A DNA stretch of 31,356 bases, taken from assembly GCA_000277445.1 (NCBI GenBank), contig AJWJ01000264.1, positions 1 through 31,356 of the forward strand, read 5' to 3'. Positions 1 to 10,501 of this stretch are shown piece after piece. The translations under genes were made by a program, and so were the position numbers. The stretch is from Polysphondylium violaceum (taxonomy: Eukaryota; Evosea; Eumycetozoa; Dictyosteliales; Dictyosteliaceae). The stretch's first letter is position 1, and each line of letters begins with the position of its first letter. The notes under the pieces were generated by a model. It had not been told where the DNA came from. It saw only the letters and a list, made by a program, of their open reading frames with translations, and made no database searches.

Positions 1-1100
1 AAAAAATGAAAAAAAAAAAAAAAAAAAAAAGTAAGTGTAAGAAGTTAGTGAGTGAGATGACTGTTAGCTGAGTCAAAATAATTTATTGTATCGCCCCCAC
101 CCACTTTACACTACACTACACTACATTACACCAAAATACACTAGATTAGATGGTGGGTCTATCTATCGTCCATCTGTATCTACTGATTAGTGATAATAGG
201 CTTGTGAGGATGAGCAAGGGTGTCCCCTTGAATCATTGATGACTCGACATCAATGCAAGAAAAAAAAATTGTACCCATTTTTTTTTTTTAATTTTCCATG
301 AAAAGTAAAGTAATCTTTTACTAACAATAACTCTCTCATTATGGATAGTAATCGTAGTTATAATTGTAATAGTAGTAGTAGTAATTCATTTTGTTTACTA
401 TAGGTAGGCAGATCTTGGAGTCTAACAAACTATGTTTCCAAGTATTGTTCACATGTGAATTGATCATTATAAAACAAAAATAGAAACTTACTGGTATTGG
501 AGATGGATAGAGAAAGATGTTTTTCTCTATTTGAATATTTAATTAGTTGTGTGTGTGTGTTTGAAAATTTCGATATTTTTTTACCCCCTTTTTTTTTTTT
601 AAACAAGTTCAATCTAAACTCTGTTTATGAATTTTTCGGGAAATGAGGTTTTGTGGTTGGTGTTTGTGGTGGGTACTATAAATAATTATTTGTTGGTGTG
701 TGTATGTGTGTATTTGAATTGATAATAGATTCAAGTTAATTAATTTTTTTGGCAATGAAGAAAGAAGAAAAAAAAGAGATAGAGAAGATTTTAAAAAAAT
801 TCAAAAAATGTGGGTGAAAAGGTGTGGTGGTAGTGAGATAGAAAGGCAGGCAATGAAAATGAAAAAAAAAAGAACACACCCACAACTGTTAAAACTAAAT
901 TTGGAAAGAGAAATTGATGAAGAAATTAATTTTGAATTTATTTTTTATTTTTTGAAAAAGGGTAGTACTAGTTAATTTGGTTTTACTCTTTGCTATTTAC
1001 ATGCATTGTATTTTAGAGAGGGGTAGATTAAATATTTGTAATACTCTGACACACATAGACACTCATAGATATCTATTTATTTATTTATTTATATTTGACA
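1..1100. other. 5' spacer, promoter-like, no gene seen
   Basis: This stretch holds long A runs at its left edge, ACACT repeats near 110-135, a short GT repeat near 547-561 and many T/A runs, which is ordinary dictyostelid upstream DNA. Reading frames here are low-complexity and lack coding character. CCCACCCAC near 95-103, GTGGGTG near 811 and CACACCCAC near 874 resemble the G-rich boxes bound by the developmental factor GBF in Dictyostelium. That link is an inference from short motifs only. Confidence 0.5.
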
Positions 1101-2252
1101 ATGGAGCCTTTTCCCACATTTACAGAATTTGAAGTTTTACTCAAGGAAAATGTACAATTAAAAGAATCTTTAAAAACAATTAAATTTGACAATGGTAAAT
1201 TATCAAATGACAATTCAAAAATGAAAAAGAATTTGGAAAAAGCAAGGGTCATAATCATAGAACAAAGAAAGAAAATATCAGATCAAATAGTAAACACTCA
1301 TTTATTAAATGCTATCAATAATCATCACAATAATAATAGTGTTCATAACAATAGTTTTAATGATGATTGTTCAAGTGTTTATAGTTTTAATAGTAGTTAT
1401 GGGCTTGGAACATCATCAACATCTATAAACCCAACACCATCTGATCTTTCAATGTCTTCATCACCCATTCATATTCCTTTACATTTATCAAACAATAGTA
1501 CAAATAGTAGTAGTAGCAGTATTACTCATCATTACCACGAAATGGATACATTTATTTCAACTCCAAATTCAAATTCCGATCAAATAGAATTGGAAATCAA
1601 AGAAAAATTGGATTTGAGTAATAGTAATAATAGTAGTAGTAATGATTGTTCAAACTCTAAAAAGTTTAGAGTCCCTTTATCACCTTTGGTAAAAAGTTTT
1701 TCTTTACCATCATTATATGGTTTCTTTCAACCCTTATCCAATAATAATGAAAAAACCACAACAACAAATGAACCAACCAATAATAGTTCAACAATACATA
1801 ATAATCAAAATAATTCAAATATTACAAATAATAATATCATAATAAATAACAACAACACTAGTAGTAACAATAATAATAATAATAAAGTTAATAAAATATT
1901 GGTAGATTCATTAAGATCAAAATTAAAAAAAAGTAAAGATAAAAGAAAAAAACAAAGAGAAATGATTTATCAATTGGAAAAAGAAAAGGAATCAATGGAG
2001 GAAATGAATAAATATTATAAACAAAAAATTGAAAGATTAGAAAAAGCTTTGATGAAATCACCCAAATCCCAAGCAAAACAACAATTTATTTTATCACCAA
2101 GACTTAACCATAGTAATAGTACCAATATTAGTAATAACACAAACAATACAAGATTAAAAAAACAAAAAAGTATAATGGATTTATCATCACCATCATTGAC
2201 ATCACCATCATTGTCATCAAAAAGTACAAGCTTTGAAGTCATTGTATTATAA
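1101..2252 (+). CDS. coiled-coil, Asn/Ser-rich protein of unknown function
   Basis: Single-exon frame of 383 codons. The frame stays open to a TTG at 1095, but the first ATG is at 1101, so I start there. Residues about 8-60 form a first charged, leucine-rich coiled coil. Residues about 65-260 are Asn/Ser/Thr-rich low complexity, interrupted near residues 184-208 by a hydrophobic, proline-bearing patch (KKFRVPLSPLVKSFSLPSLY) that may be a conserved motif. Residues about 262-319 form a second, very basic coiled coil (Lys/Arg/Glu/Gln). The C-terminus is Ser-rich. No catalytic domain, signal peptide or membrane span is seen. Its stop lies only 38 bp from the stop of the convergent PARP gene. Coiled-coil ends separated by disordered linkers suggest a scaffold or cytoskeletal partner, but I do not recognise the family. 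Confidence 0.75.
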   Translation: MEPFPTFTEFEVLLKENVQLKESLKTIKFDNGKLSNDNSKMKKNLEKARVIIIEQRKKISDQIVNTHLLNAINNHHNNNSVHNNSFNDDCSSVYSFNSSYGLGTSSTSINPTPSDLSMSSSPIHIPLHLSNNSTNSSSSSITHHYHEMDTFISTPNSNSDQIELEIKEKLDLSNSNNSSSNDCSNSKKFRVPLSPLVKSFSLPSLYGFFQPLSNNNEKTTTTNEPTNNSSTIHNNQNNSNITNNNIIINNNNTSSNNNNNNKVNKILVDSLRSKLKKSKDKRKKQREMIYQLEKEKESMEEMNKYYKQKIERLEKALMKSPKSQAKQQFILSPRLNHSNSTNISNNTNNTRLKKQKSIMDLSSPSLTSPSLSSKSTSFEVIVL

Positions 2253-2290
2253 TTATAAAACACAACAAAAGAAAAATAAAATTCATTTAT

Positions 2291-4271
2291 TTATTTTACT
2301 CTCTTAAAATAGACTTTATATTCGGGATAGACCTGACTTGATTCATAGACAATGTATTCTCTGAGTAATAGCGTTGCCTTTGGGCCGTAGTTTGCTTTTG
2401 ATTCACCAACCACACTGTGATGAATATTGATGCCATCAGGTTTCTTTGGCTCTGTTCTTCTGCCATGCCAAAAGTTGCCCGGAGAGTTGCCTCTGAATAC
2501 ATTTTCAATCAAAGAGTCACCCAAAACGACACGACAAACCAATAGACATACTTCGTCTTTGGCCGAACATCTGCACGACTGAGCCAAGAAACCGCTGTTG
2601 GTGCAAGCTCCTGCGTGACAGTATTGATTGGATTTTGAAGAGTTTTCGGCAAAATAGAGACCGGCACCAAACATGCCCTCTAGTGAACAGAATCGAGGGT
2701 CAAAGCCAAATTTAGCAATACCAGTGACTGAACTCACATTGAGACCGTGGAAAAGAAAACATTCGTTGGCATTCTCGTCTACCGATGGACTGTTGGGGAT
2801 GTTGGTGAGGATTTTTTGTACAGGTGGTGCGAGTTGTTGGCAATCGTCCAATATCTTTTGTTTTCTGGCATGATATCTAGTCCATAGAATGGGGTTTTGA
2901 ATACGAACCACTCTGGTCACTTTGAGTGTATTAAACACCACGGGTGAGAGTGTGACGGTGCCCTTATGATTGGAGGCAATGGTTTTTGTAAACAACTCAC
3001 TCATCCATTTGAATTCACTTTCGTGATTCAATATATCCACCTCTTTGTAGTCCATTGTATCGACATCGGTCCATGTTGTTGGACATGATAATATAGTTGA
3101 TAATGATATTTTAGTTGGTATTGCGGCTGTTGGTGCTGCTGGTGGTGGTGCTGCGGTTGATGTAGTAGTGGTGGTGGTGATGGTTGTGCCATCATCTTTT
3201 TTAGCCTTCTTTTTAACTATATTTGGTGCAGGTGTAGGTGTAGTTGTAGGCACTACGATTGGAGTAGTTGCCAAAGATGCGGTTGGGGGTAAAAGGGTAA
3301 TGGGTGGGGGATGTGAGGCTGTTTTGGTTTGTTTCTTCTTTTTAGATTTCTTTGCGTCTTCTCTTTTAATGTTTCTTCTCTTACTATTGTCATCATATCT
3401 TCTCTGCAACATATTTTGGAAATCTACAAATCTTTCTTTATCAACTTTAAGTTCGTGGTCATTGTTTTGGAATGATTTTTCCAATTTCTTTGCCATTGTT
3501 TTATCATATTTAATCCAAACATCTTGATGACCTCCTCCATTTGCTGGTCCTCCATTACTATCGCCTGCCCAATACCATGATGGTAAATAATCTTCATTGT
3601 CACTATCGTCATCATCGCTACTACTATCACTATCGCTACTATCACTACTACTGCTATCACTGCTACTACTATCACTATCTTTCTTTCTCTTTGCTTTATT
3701 TCTTGTTACTTTTGTTGGTTTTAATACTGTTTTTGTTGAACTTGGTACACTAGAAAAATGTGTTGGTGAGTATAGGTAATTTGGATGTTTCGTTGAAAGG
3801 TCAGTCGTCACGTCACCCATATACATACATTTCTTTTCTTTCGACAGTTCTTGATTTACTATTATCATCATATCTAGATTGAACCATATCATCAAAATTG
3901 ATAAATCTTTGTTTATCAACTTTAAATACTTTATATTTTGCAACTTTTGGTTTCATAAGATGTTGTTGATATTGTAATTCTATCTCTGTATTTAAATTTG
4001 AATCATATTCTACAAGTATATCTTGTTGAGCCCCTTTACCACTATCTCCTGCCCAAAACCATTGAATTTTTTTTAATCCACTACTATTACTACTTTGCAA
4101 TGGTGGAGGTGTTGGTGTAGTAGTTGGGGCTGTTGTAGTTGTTGCAGTAGTTGTAGTCGTAGTAGGGGGAGGTGAAGTTGAAGGTGTAGTATTACTTGAC
4201 CCATTAGTACTGCTAGCAGTAGGTGCAGGTGTGGGTGTAGGTATAGCGGCTGGTTTCTTTTTTGGTGGCAT
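2291..4271 (-). CDS. double-WWE poly(ADP-ribose) polymerase (PARP/ART)
   Basis: Two exons, 4271..3829 and 3749..2291, joined over a 79 bp GTATGT...CTAG intron, give 633 aa. Order: Pro/Thr-rich N-terminus (1-65); WWE domain 1 (about 70-147, WFWAGDSGKG to SRYDDNSKSR); Lys/Ser/Asp-rich acidic linker; WWE domain 2 (about 203-275, WYWAGDSNGG to RRYDDNSKRR); Lys-rich and Pro/Thr-rich linker; PARP catalytic domain (about 390-633). The NAD-binding H-Y-E triad is complete: His482 in FLFHG, Tyr513 in GAGLYFAE, Glu612 in REYIVY. That pattern is typical of PARPs able to build polymers. WWE domains bind iso-ADP-ribose, so the protein probably reads and writes ADP-ribose marks. A Cys/His cluster in the catalytic domain (YCHAGAC...CRCS) resembles the tankyrase zinc site. 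The intron falls directly after WWE 1. The upstream prolyl oligopeptidase gene on the same strand ends 222 bp away. Confidence 0.93.
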
Positions 4272-4493
4272 TTGATGTGGCTATGAGTGATTGATTATAT
4301 CTATAATCAATGTGTGTTAATACAATACAAAATAAAAAAATGAAAAATAGATTTTGAAAAAAATGAAAAACTTTTGTGAGCATTTTTCTGAGAAAAAAAA
4401 TTCAAATTTTAGGAAAAAAAATAAGATGGCAACTGTGTGGAGATATGTTAAAAGTTCAAACAAGGATTCATATGGAATCAATGTTATATTTGT

Positions 4494-6882
4494 TTATTTT
4501 AAATTAAAATTCAAATTCATTGATTTACCAATAAAGTAGTATTTGTAGGCCAATTCTTGAACTTTTTTAGAGAGGGGCTTACCAGCACCATGACCGGCAT
4601 TTTGGTCGACAAGAATAAATAGTGGAGTGCTTACTTTATCACCGAGGTTGTGTTGGAGTTGGGCAGCGTATTTAAAAGAGTGGGCTGGAACGACACGATC
4701 ATCGTGGTCACCGGTGGTCACCAACATGTTGGGGAATTGAGTGGCGGTGGTGGGGATGTTGTGGAGTGGAGAGTATTTGTGGATGACGTCAAACATTTCT
4801 GCATCATCAGGATTTCCATAGTCACTGGTCCAGTGTTGGCCAATAGAGAATTTATGGAATCTGAGCATGTCCATAACGCCAACGTCTGGAATGACAACCT
4901 TGAAGAGATCGGGTCTTTGGTTGGCGAGGGCCCCCATCATGAGGCCACCATTGCTGCCACCGGTGATAGCTAGACGATCCTTGTTGGTGTATTTCTCGTT
5001 GATGAGGTACTCTGAGGCGGCGATAAAGTCGTCATAGGCGTTTTGTTTGTTTTTCAAACTGCCCTTTTGGTGCCATTGACGGCCATACTCGCCACCACCA
5101 CGGATGTTGGCCACAGCAAACACGCCATCAAAGAGATCAATGAAAAAGATGTTGTTGAGTGAAAAGTAGGGAGAGTAGCTAATGTTGAATCCACCATAGC
5201 CGGTCAACAGGGTAGGGTTGTTGCCGTTGAGGACAAGGCCTTTTTTGTGGACAATAAACATGGGAACACGGGTCTTGTCTTTGGATTCGTAAAAGACTTG
5301 TTTGCATTCATAGTTGTCGGGATCATAGTCTTTGATTTCGGGCTTGATAAACACTTGGGATTGGTTTTCTTTGCAATCAAAGTAGTAGATGGTGTTGTGG
5401 ATAAAGGATTGGAAGAAAAAGTAGACGTGGTCGTGAAGATGGGTGCAGTAGAAATTGTAGACTGAGCCAGGACCTGGAAGGGGCACGTTTTTGATGTAGG
5501 TACCTTTTCTGTCATAGATTTGAATTTGGTTGCAAACATCTTTGGTGTACTCGAGATAGAGGAGACCGCTGGCAGGAGTGGATGCGTGTTCAAGGAGATA
5601 GTCTTTTTCAGCAACCAATTCTTTGACCACGACAGAGGAGGGTTTGATTTCCGATGGGTTAGTGGGAATGGTCACAGTGATCATTCTGTTCATTGGTGCA
5701 TTGAGATTGGTAACAAAGGTGACTACATTGTCTTGGTTGCAAATATAACTGTAGCTGGCATCAAAGTTTTCAAACACCTTGTGTACTTCCAATTTATCAG
5801 AGGTCTTTTTGACAAATACATCGTCCCAATTGCAAATGACAGACAACTCAACCTCTGGGTTGCAGTCTCTAGAGGTATGGATGAAAAGGTATTTGAAATC
5901 ATCTGAAAACTCTGGTGAGAACATATAATTTGCATGGCTTTCGTCTTGGAATACTAGAGTGTCGCTGGATTGATCTTGGCCAATCAAATGGTAATAGAGC
6001 TTTTGATACTCATTCTTGTCAGTTTCAGTACCCTTTTCAGCATCACCCAAACCAGCAGGCTCTGGGAAACGACCATAAATAAAACCCTTTTCTTCACGAT
6101 CCCATACTGGTTGTACAAATTTACACCATTCAATGGTTTCTGGAGATGATCTAACTAATTTGGCGTTTGAGTCAACAGTGTCTGGTATTTTTGCAACATA
6201 AATGGATACCCAATCACTACCTCCCTTTGAATAGGAAATAATAACATTCTTTCCAGAGTTTGAAACATTAAATGATTGTAAACTCCATGTGCCATCGGTT
6301 GATTCTTGATTTGGATCAAATAATACAATGGCGTTATCGATGCCTCCTTTATCTAAATCTGCCATATAAATGATACCTTGATTTAATTTACCTGGATTCT
6401 TTTGAAAGAATAATCTATAATAAATATACTACTATTAGTATATGTGATCCTCCGTTCCTACTATGGTATCCTGTATATAATACAAACTTTGAGCCTCTTC
6501 TCTTAAAGAAGTTATATTTTGGGTAATCAAGTTTATCAAGTAATTGGTTTTTAATCTTTTCAAGAGTGGGATCTTCTACATTGTCTTTTTGAAAAAATGT
6601 ACGGGTAACTTTGTTTTGACTATCGACCCATTGTTTGGTTTGTTCAGAGTTTTGTTCTTCTAGCCATCTGTATGGATCAGGTACTGTGACTACTCCTTTT
6701 TCTTTTGATTTAAAATCATCTTTAATACTATCATCTCTTTTACTATTTGGATAATTATACTTCATATTAAATCTATTTTTATTGCTATTATTATTATTTG
6801 GTTTTAATACTGCAGTGGTGGTGGTGAAGTGTGCTAAATTTAATTTTTTTGTTGATTGGACCACTCTGTTGATCATAATCAT
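4494..6882 (-). CDS. dpoA: prolyl oligopeptidase (S9A serine peptidase)
   Basis: Two exons, 6882..6488 and 6414..4494, joined over a 73 bp intron with a GTTTGT donor, a TACTAAT branch-like motif and a TTATTATAG acceptor, give about 771 aa. The join restores the family alignment (RRGSK | LFFQKNPGKLNQG). The N-terminal blade carries VPDPYRWLEEQ, a family hallmark; the middle is the seven-blade propeller; the C-terminal alpha/beta hydrolase domain has GGSNGG (Ser619), DHDDRVVP (Asp about 704) and NAGHGAG (His740), a complete Ser-Asp-His triad. It cleaves short peptides after proline. In D. discoideum the orthologue DpoA influences inositol phosphate levels and lithium sensitivity (established knowledge). 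The first 50 or so residues precede the usual start of the family, lack acidic residues and are rich in basic, Ser/Thr and Asn residues, so a mitochondrial presequence is possible. The exact donor is the least certain point: GTATTA at 6483 is an alternative. Confidence 0.94.
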
Positions 6883-7078
6883 CTGTGCATTTTTTTTTAA
6901 TTTATTTTTTCTCTAAATTAAAAAAATAAGGAGTGGTTAATTTTTATTTGCAATGGATAAGTTTGATGTAAGGTATTTCAAAGAATGGTTATTGAATTTA
7001 AAGTTTCCCGAAGAAATCTTCGTTGTATAATCTTTAATAAAGTATAAATTTAATAAAATTTTAAAAGAATATCATCAA
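6883..7078. promoter_or_regulatory. spacer between prolyl oligopeptidase start and tRNA-Thr
   Basis: This A/T-rich gap of 196 bp must hold the promoter of the minus-strand prolyl oligopeptidase gene and the 5' flank of tRNA-Thr. The base just before the tRNA is preceded by TCAA, a common Pol III start context. No further element is recognisable. Confidence 0.35.
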
Positions 7079-7149
7079 GGCTCCATAGCATAGTGGTATT
7101 GCGCTTCCCTAGTAAGGAAGAGGTCATGGGTTCGATCCCCATTGGAGCC
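7079..7149 (+). tRNA. tRNA-Thr (anticodon AGT)
   Basis: A cloverleaf folds by eye. The acceptor arms GGCTCCA/TGGAGCC pair perfectly, the anticodon stem CTTCC/GGAAG encloses loop CTAGTAA with anticodon AGT, and the T arm holds GGTTCGATCC-type B-box sequence. No intron is seen. A run of five T from 7150 is the Pol III terminator. The octamer TTATCGGG follows at 7169, beyond the terminator. Confidence 0.95.
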
Positions 7150-7168
7150 TTTTTGTAATCAAACTCAT

Positions 7169-7176
7169 TTATCGGG
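7169..7176 (+). promoter_or_regulatory. TTATCGGG octamer downstream of tRNA-Thr
   Basis: The octamer starts 20 nt after the mature tRNA 3' end and lies past the T-run terminator. It recurs at the same relative place and orientation beside four other tRNA genes here. Its function is unknown; it could be an extra TFIIIC-type site or an integration mark. Confidence 0.5.
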
Positions 7177-7352
7177 TTTTCGAACTTGTAATATTGGTTG
7201 GATGGTGTATATCCGGTCGTTTCTAACCTAATGGATAAAATAGGAATGTCTTTACCGAATCACGCGATTTTGTCAAAAAGTCGGTTAAAAATGTGAAAAG
7301 ACACCTGGTGTCTTACAGAACTGCAAAATTATAATAGGAATGTGTAATGATA

Positions 7353-7581
7353 ATGTTTAATAAAATATGGATGATCTATAGGGTGTAGATCATATATATT
7401 GTATTATAGATGGAGGAGGTTTGCCTGATCTTCAAGATATGAAATATGATAATATGTGTATGTTTACAATTGGTGAATAAAAACGAATGAATGTTTATTT
7501 TTATAAATTTAAAGTTTTTATGTTTTGAAAATCATGCCAAATAATGCGCAATGATTAACGTGAGGATTTCCATCCATTACA
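7353..7581 (+). repeat. repeat A, copy 1 (tRNA-downstream family)
   Basis: About 229 bp beginning TTTAATAAAATATGGATGAT and ending ACGTGAGGATTTCCATCCAT followed by TACA. It is nearly identical by eye to copy 2 at 10747-10974, with sharp loss of similarity at both ends. It lies 204 bp downstream of tRNA-Thr on the same strand. In this copy and copy 4 the repeat could start TGTTTAAT and end ATTACA, compatible with a solo LTR (TG...CA). A terminal piece of a non-LTR element is equally possible. Confidence 0.7.
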
Positions 7582-8027
7582 AATGCATAAAAATACTACA
7601 TGTATTCCATTATATATACATATAAAGTCTTAAACTAAATCTCTATCGTATGATGCTACACATCTAGCAGTTATACATCAACTTCTATACCCATTAACCT
7701 CTAACTCCTTATCGGTTATCCTTTAGGCCAACGGTACACATATTAACGTCCTCTGTTTGCGCATTCCTCTTGAATACCAAACTATTTAAACTTAATATTA
7801 TTAAAATAAAAATTTGCCAATCTTATTTTGTTTATATCAATCTTATTATTTACTTGAATTTATATTAAAAATGAGTCGTGTCCCATAATATTAATCTTAT
7901 ATTTAAAATTTTATAAAAACAATAAATAAAGATCATCAGATCCAGTCTGTTTTGCGCACTCCTTCTCACCACAATATAAGCCTTTTGTATCATATATTGG
8001 ACCAAAACTAAAGATACTACTTTTGAG

Positions 8028-8100
8028 ATATGTGAAAATAAATATTTAAAAAGAGATTGCTGTCAATTTATCTATGAATATTTGATGAGTTGATGTGTAG
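8028..8100 (+). repeat. repeat B, copy 1
   Basis: The segment from ACTTTTGAGATATGTGAAA to GATGAGTTGATGTGTA matches the reverse complement of 21907-21987 along its length, including GATTGCTGTCAATT and ATGAATATTTGATGAGTTGA. Both copies lie downstream of a tRNA gene in that gene's orientation. No coding content is visible. Confidence 0.6.
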
Positions 8101-8819
8101 ATACTACATCTACCTTAGTGTGTATACAAATAGTCAATTTAAGATCTAAGATTAATCTGCATTTTCACCGAATTAATTCATAATTAAATGAGATTTAAAA
8201 ACTAATTATATTACTTTTTCAAGATTTGGGTAAGTTCTAAAACCTATTGATTCATTCAGAGATCCTGTAGGTTACCATGTATCAGTTCGGAGTTAACCAA
8301 TACTTTATTTCTAAAATTGAAAAAAATGTATGGACAACAATAGTATATTTTTTAAGTGATTTATATTTTAAATATTAACATTCGATATCTAAAATGTACC
8401 CTATACAAAGGGGCTGAGGGTAGCAAGTATCAAAGTTTTAGTCAATCTAATCTAATGCGGCTCAAAATTTATTTTTAAAAAATTATAAATCTTTTCAATC
8501 TATAAAATGTATCTAAGATAAACTAGCTTGAGGGTCAAGCCTCAGTTTCAATAATATGTACATTCAGCATTGATGTCTATACCCAGGTGTCGTTACAGTC
8601 TACTCTGAAAGTATTATCATATCTATATATGAATGGGCAACCCCACCCCAAAATAAAAATACAAACAGATAAAAAAATGACCCATGATATTTATGTGGGT
8701 GGTTTTTTTATTTAATTTAATTTAATTGATTATTAAACTACAAATTATCAATTTAAATTAAACATTTGTTAAATTTATTGAGAGAATAAATAAATTTTAT
8801 TTTTTTTCTTTTTATAAAT

Positions 8820-9458
8820 TTGATACAATCTAACAATAATGTTTTTTTTTCTTGCAAAAAAAAACCTTTTACACTCGGTTTGTTGGTTAAGGAAGTTGAT
8901 GCTATTAGAGCCCAGTTTTTAGATGCCGATAAGGATAGCCCTGTATACAAGGGGCGCATTACCCCATGTTATTACAAGTACAGAAATAAAGTTGGAAGAC
9001 AAGCTTTAATGAAAACAGGCAATTATCCCAATTATCCTACGGAATTTGCAATGTTTGACGGTGATGAAAACGTTGGGTCTGCAAGTGACAATTTCCACTA
9101 TGAAAGTAGAGATGAGATAGATGCTATGTTTGACAAAGATAATAAATTTAGATCTCATTCTGGTAGTCTTAGGTTAAATGGTGATCTATATTATATAAAT
9201 ACAATATTTACAGATGGCCGTAATAGATTTATAAAATCCCTATCAATGAAGGAAAGAGAAGATGGTTCAATGAGTGCCATTGTCAGCTATAAATATTTTT
9301 ATAAAATAGATGGAGCTAATAATGTTGTACATTTGGTAGGATATTATTATAAAAGTCCACCAGATTTTGAAAGGGTAAAACAAATATATCGTTCAGCTGC
9401 TATTACAATTGCTGGAATAGGGAAAAATGTCGGAGGAAGTTATTGTAACAAAGTTTAA
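8820..9458 (+). CDS. unrecognised protein, 5' end unresolved
   Basis: A long frame, open from 8790, encodes a balanced, globular-looking sequence of about 200 residues with mixed charge, many Tyr/Phe/Asp/Arg and no low complexity. Examples are KEVDAIRAQFLDADKDS, SGSLRLNGDLYYINTIF and GGSYCNKV at the end. The spread of residues and the dictyostelid codon style suggest real coding rather than chance. No signal peptide, membrane span or known motif is seen, and I do not recognise the family. The start is a problem: the first in-frame ATG is at 9009, inside the conserved-looking part. An ATG at 8839 is one base out of frame, just before a nine-T run and a nine-A run. Either an upstream exon is spliced in, the homopolymer count differs, or the gene is decaying. 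Confidence 0.55.
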   Translation: MIQSNNNVFFSCKKKPFTLGLLVKEVDAIRAQFLDADKDSPVYKGRITPCYYKYRNKVGRQALMKTGNYPNYPTEFAMFDGDENVGSASDNFHYESRDEIDAMFDKDNKFRSHSGSLRLNGDLYYINTIFTDGRNRFIKSLSMKEREDGSMSAIVSYKYFYKIDGANNVVHLVGYYYKSPPDFERVKQIYRSAAITIAGIGKNVGGSYCNKV

Positions 9459-10428
9459 AAAATTAAAATAAACATGGATACTGTATAAAAATATTGATTA
9501 ATTACTCTAATATGGAGGCGTTCTTAGGAACAAATTTTTTTCGTCGGAAAATTTTATCAATAAATATATTTGTCAAATTGCCAATCAAATAAGAATATAA
9601 ATAGTAATAGTATATGATATTTGTTATCTGTTTGGTGATGGTTGAGTTCTTGCCTACTGAGGTAATTAATTTTGTTGAGGTTTTACGAAGGACAAGCATT
9701 CCTAAGCGTATTTGTTTTAATCATTTTCGGTTCACCAGCTTTTTTTGTCTTAATTCGTGTCTTCACATCTAATTTAGAAATGGCACTATTGGGTTTGAAA
9801 TTAGGAAACAATCTATAGTTAATGTTTTTTTTGAGCTGGACGGACAAATGGCAAGCACTCATGGGCTCTAAAATTGTAATGACTGGAGGGGCACAATTAA
9901 ACCTGGGGGACATCTAAGGATTTCTAGAGTGGTATCAGAATAAACTGAGCTGTTGGATGGGCACAGTTACCATATGGGAATGGGTCAGAAGCATATTGGA
10001 CAAGAGGTTTACCGTCATGCTTGGACCTGAGCTGAATCATCTAGTTTATATTTTTTTTTGTATTAACAAGGGATCACTCTGTCATTGAATGATCCCTCAG
10101 AAACTTTATTTAATAAATTTAGATTTAAATAAAGTATGTATACATAAAACCAACACTCGAATACATAGTGTTGGAAGGTTGAAATTTTTGTTGAATCTCT
10201 CCAGGACGACTGTTATATGATCTTGGTTCTGTCTTGTTGGGTCTTTATTGTAGTTTCTGAGAAGGGCGTGTGCATGACCAAGTGTGCTGGACTAGGCAGT
10301 ATGTTACGATAATGTGAGTTTATTTTTGATGAATTCTTGGTTGAGTGTTGGAGTGTTGATTTCGTTGTGGAGTTTGTTGTTTCGGTATCTAGTTTAAATT
10401 TATTCTAAAAAGATCTATATCAACCAAA
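9459..10428. other. spacer upstream of tRNA-Val copy 1 with repeat C
   Basis: The left half (9470-10060) holds short frames on the minus strand (9683-9913, 9502-9699) and a base composition somewhat richer in G and C than ordinary spacers, so it may be an old coding remnant; I recognise nothing. The right half is repeat C copy 1, which ends about 40 bp before tRNA-Val. Confidence 0.45.
10061..10387 (+). repeat. repeat C, copy 1 (tRNA-upstream family)
   Basis: The segment runs from TATTAACAAGGGATCACTC to about GGAGTTTGTTGTTTCGG and matches the reverse complement of 22447-22815 in several long blocks: CTCAGAAACTTTAT, GGTTGAAATTTTTGTT, TTGTAGTTTCT and TTCTTGGTTGAGTGTTGG. It lies about 40 bp upstream of tRNA-Val and in its orientation. 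Position resembles the upstream (TRE5-like) class of dictyostelid tRNA-targeting elements. It is a decayed remnant with no coding frame. Confidence 0.65.
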
Positions 10429-10501
10429 GCTCGGATGGTGTAGTTGGTTATCACGAATCCTTAACACGGATTAGGCCGTGGGTTCGATTCCCGCTCTGAG
10501 T
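10429..10501 (+). tRNA. tRNA-Val (anticodon AAC), copy 1
   Basis: Acceptor arms GCTCGGA/TCTGAGT pair with two G-U pairs. The anticodon stem AATCC/GGATT encloses TTAACAC with anticodon AAC, and GGTTCGATTCC is a perfect B box. No intron is seen. The 73-nt gene is identical to the copy at 19881. A T run of about 20 follows almost at once and is an unusually long terminator. Confidence 0.95.

Larger units (their letters stand above)
7151..8836. other. gene-poor region downstream of tRNA-Thr, repeat fossils
   Basis: No credible coding frame lies in this 1.7 kb. It holds the TTRTCGGG octamer, repeat A copy 1 (7353-7581) and repeat B copy 1 (8028-8100). It also holds stretches around 7615-7775 and 7950-7970 (CTGTTTGCGCATTCC, TTGCGCACTCCTTCTCACC) that recur weakly near 20250-20340, 21755-21780 (reverse) and 24100-24240. 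I read it as a graveyard of tRNA-associated mobile element remnants. The element family cannot be named because no coding part survives here. Confidence 0.55.

Noticed and set aside
430-612. 60-codon minus-strand frame
   Set aside because: Lys/Phe/Ser low complexity from A/T runs; no coding character.
3168-3779. Several plus-strand frames rich in Val, Ser, Leu or Tyr/His
   Set aside because: They are antisense to the acidic and Thr-rich linkers of the PARP gene.
9502-9913. Two overlapping minus-strand frames
   Set aside because: Short and without recognisable motifs; the only way to join them would be a 30-nt intron. Possible old remnant only.
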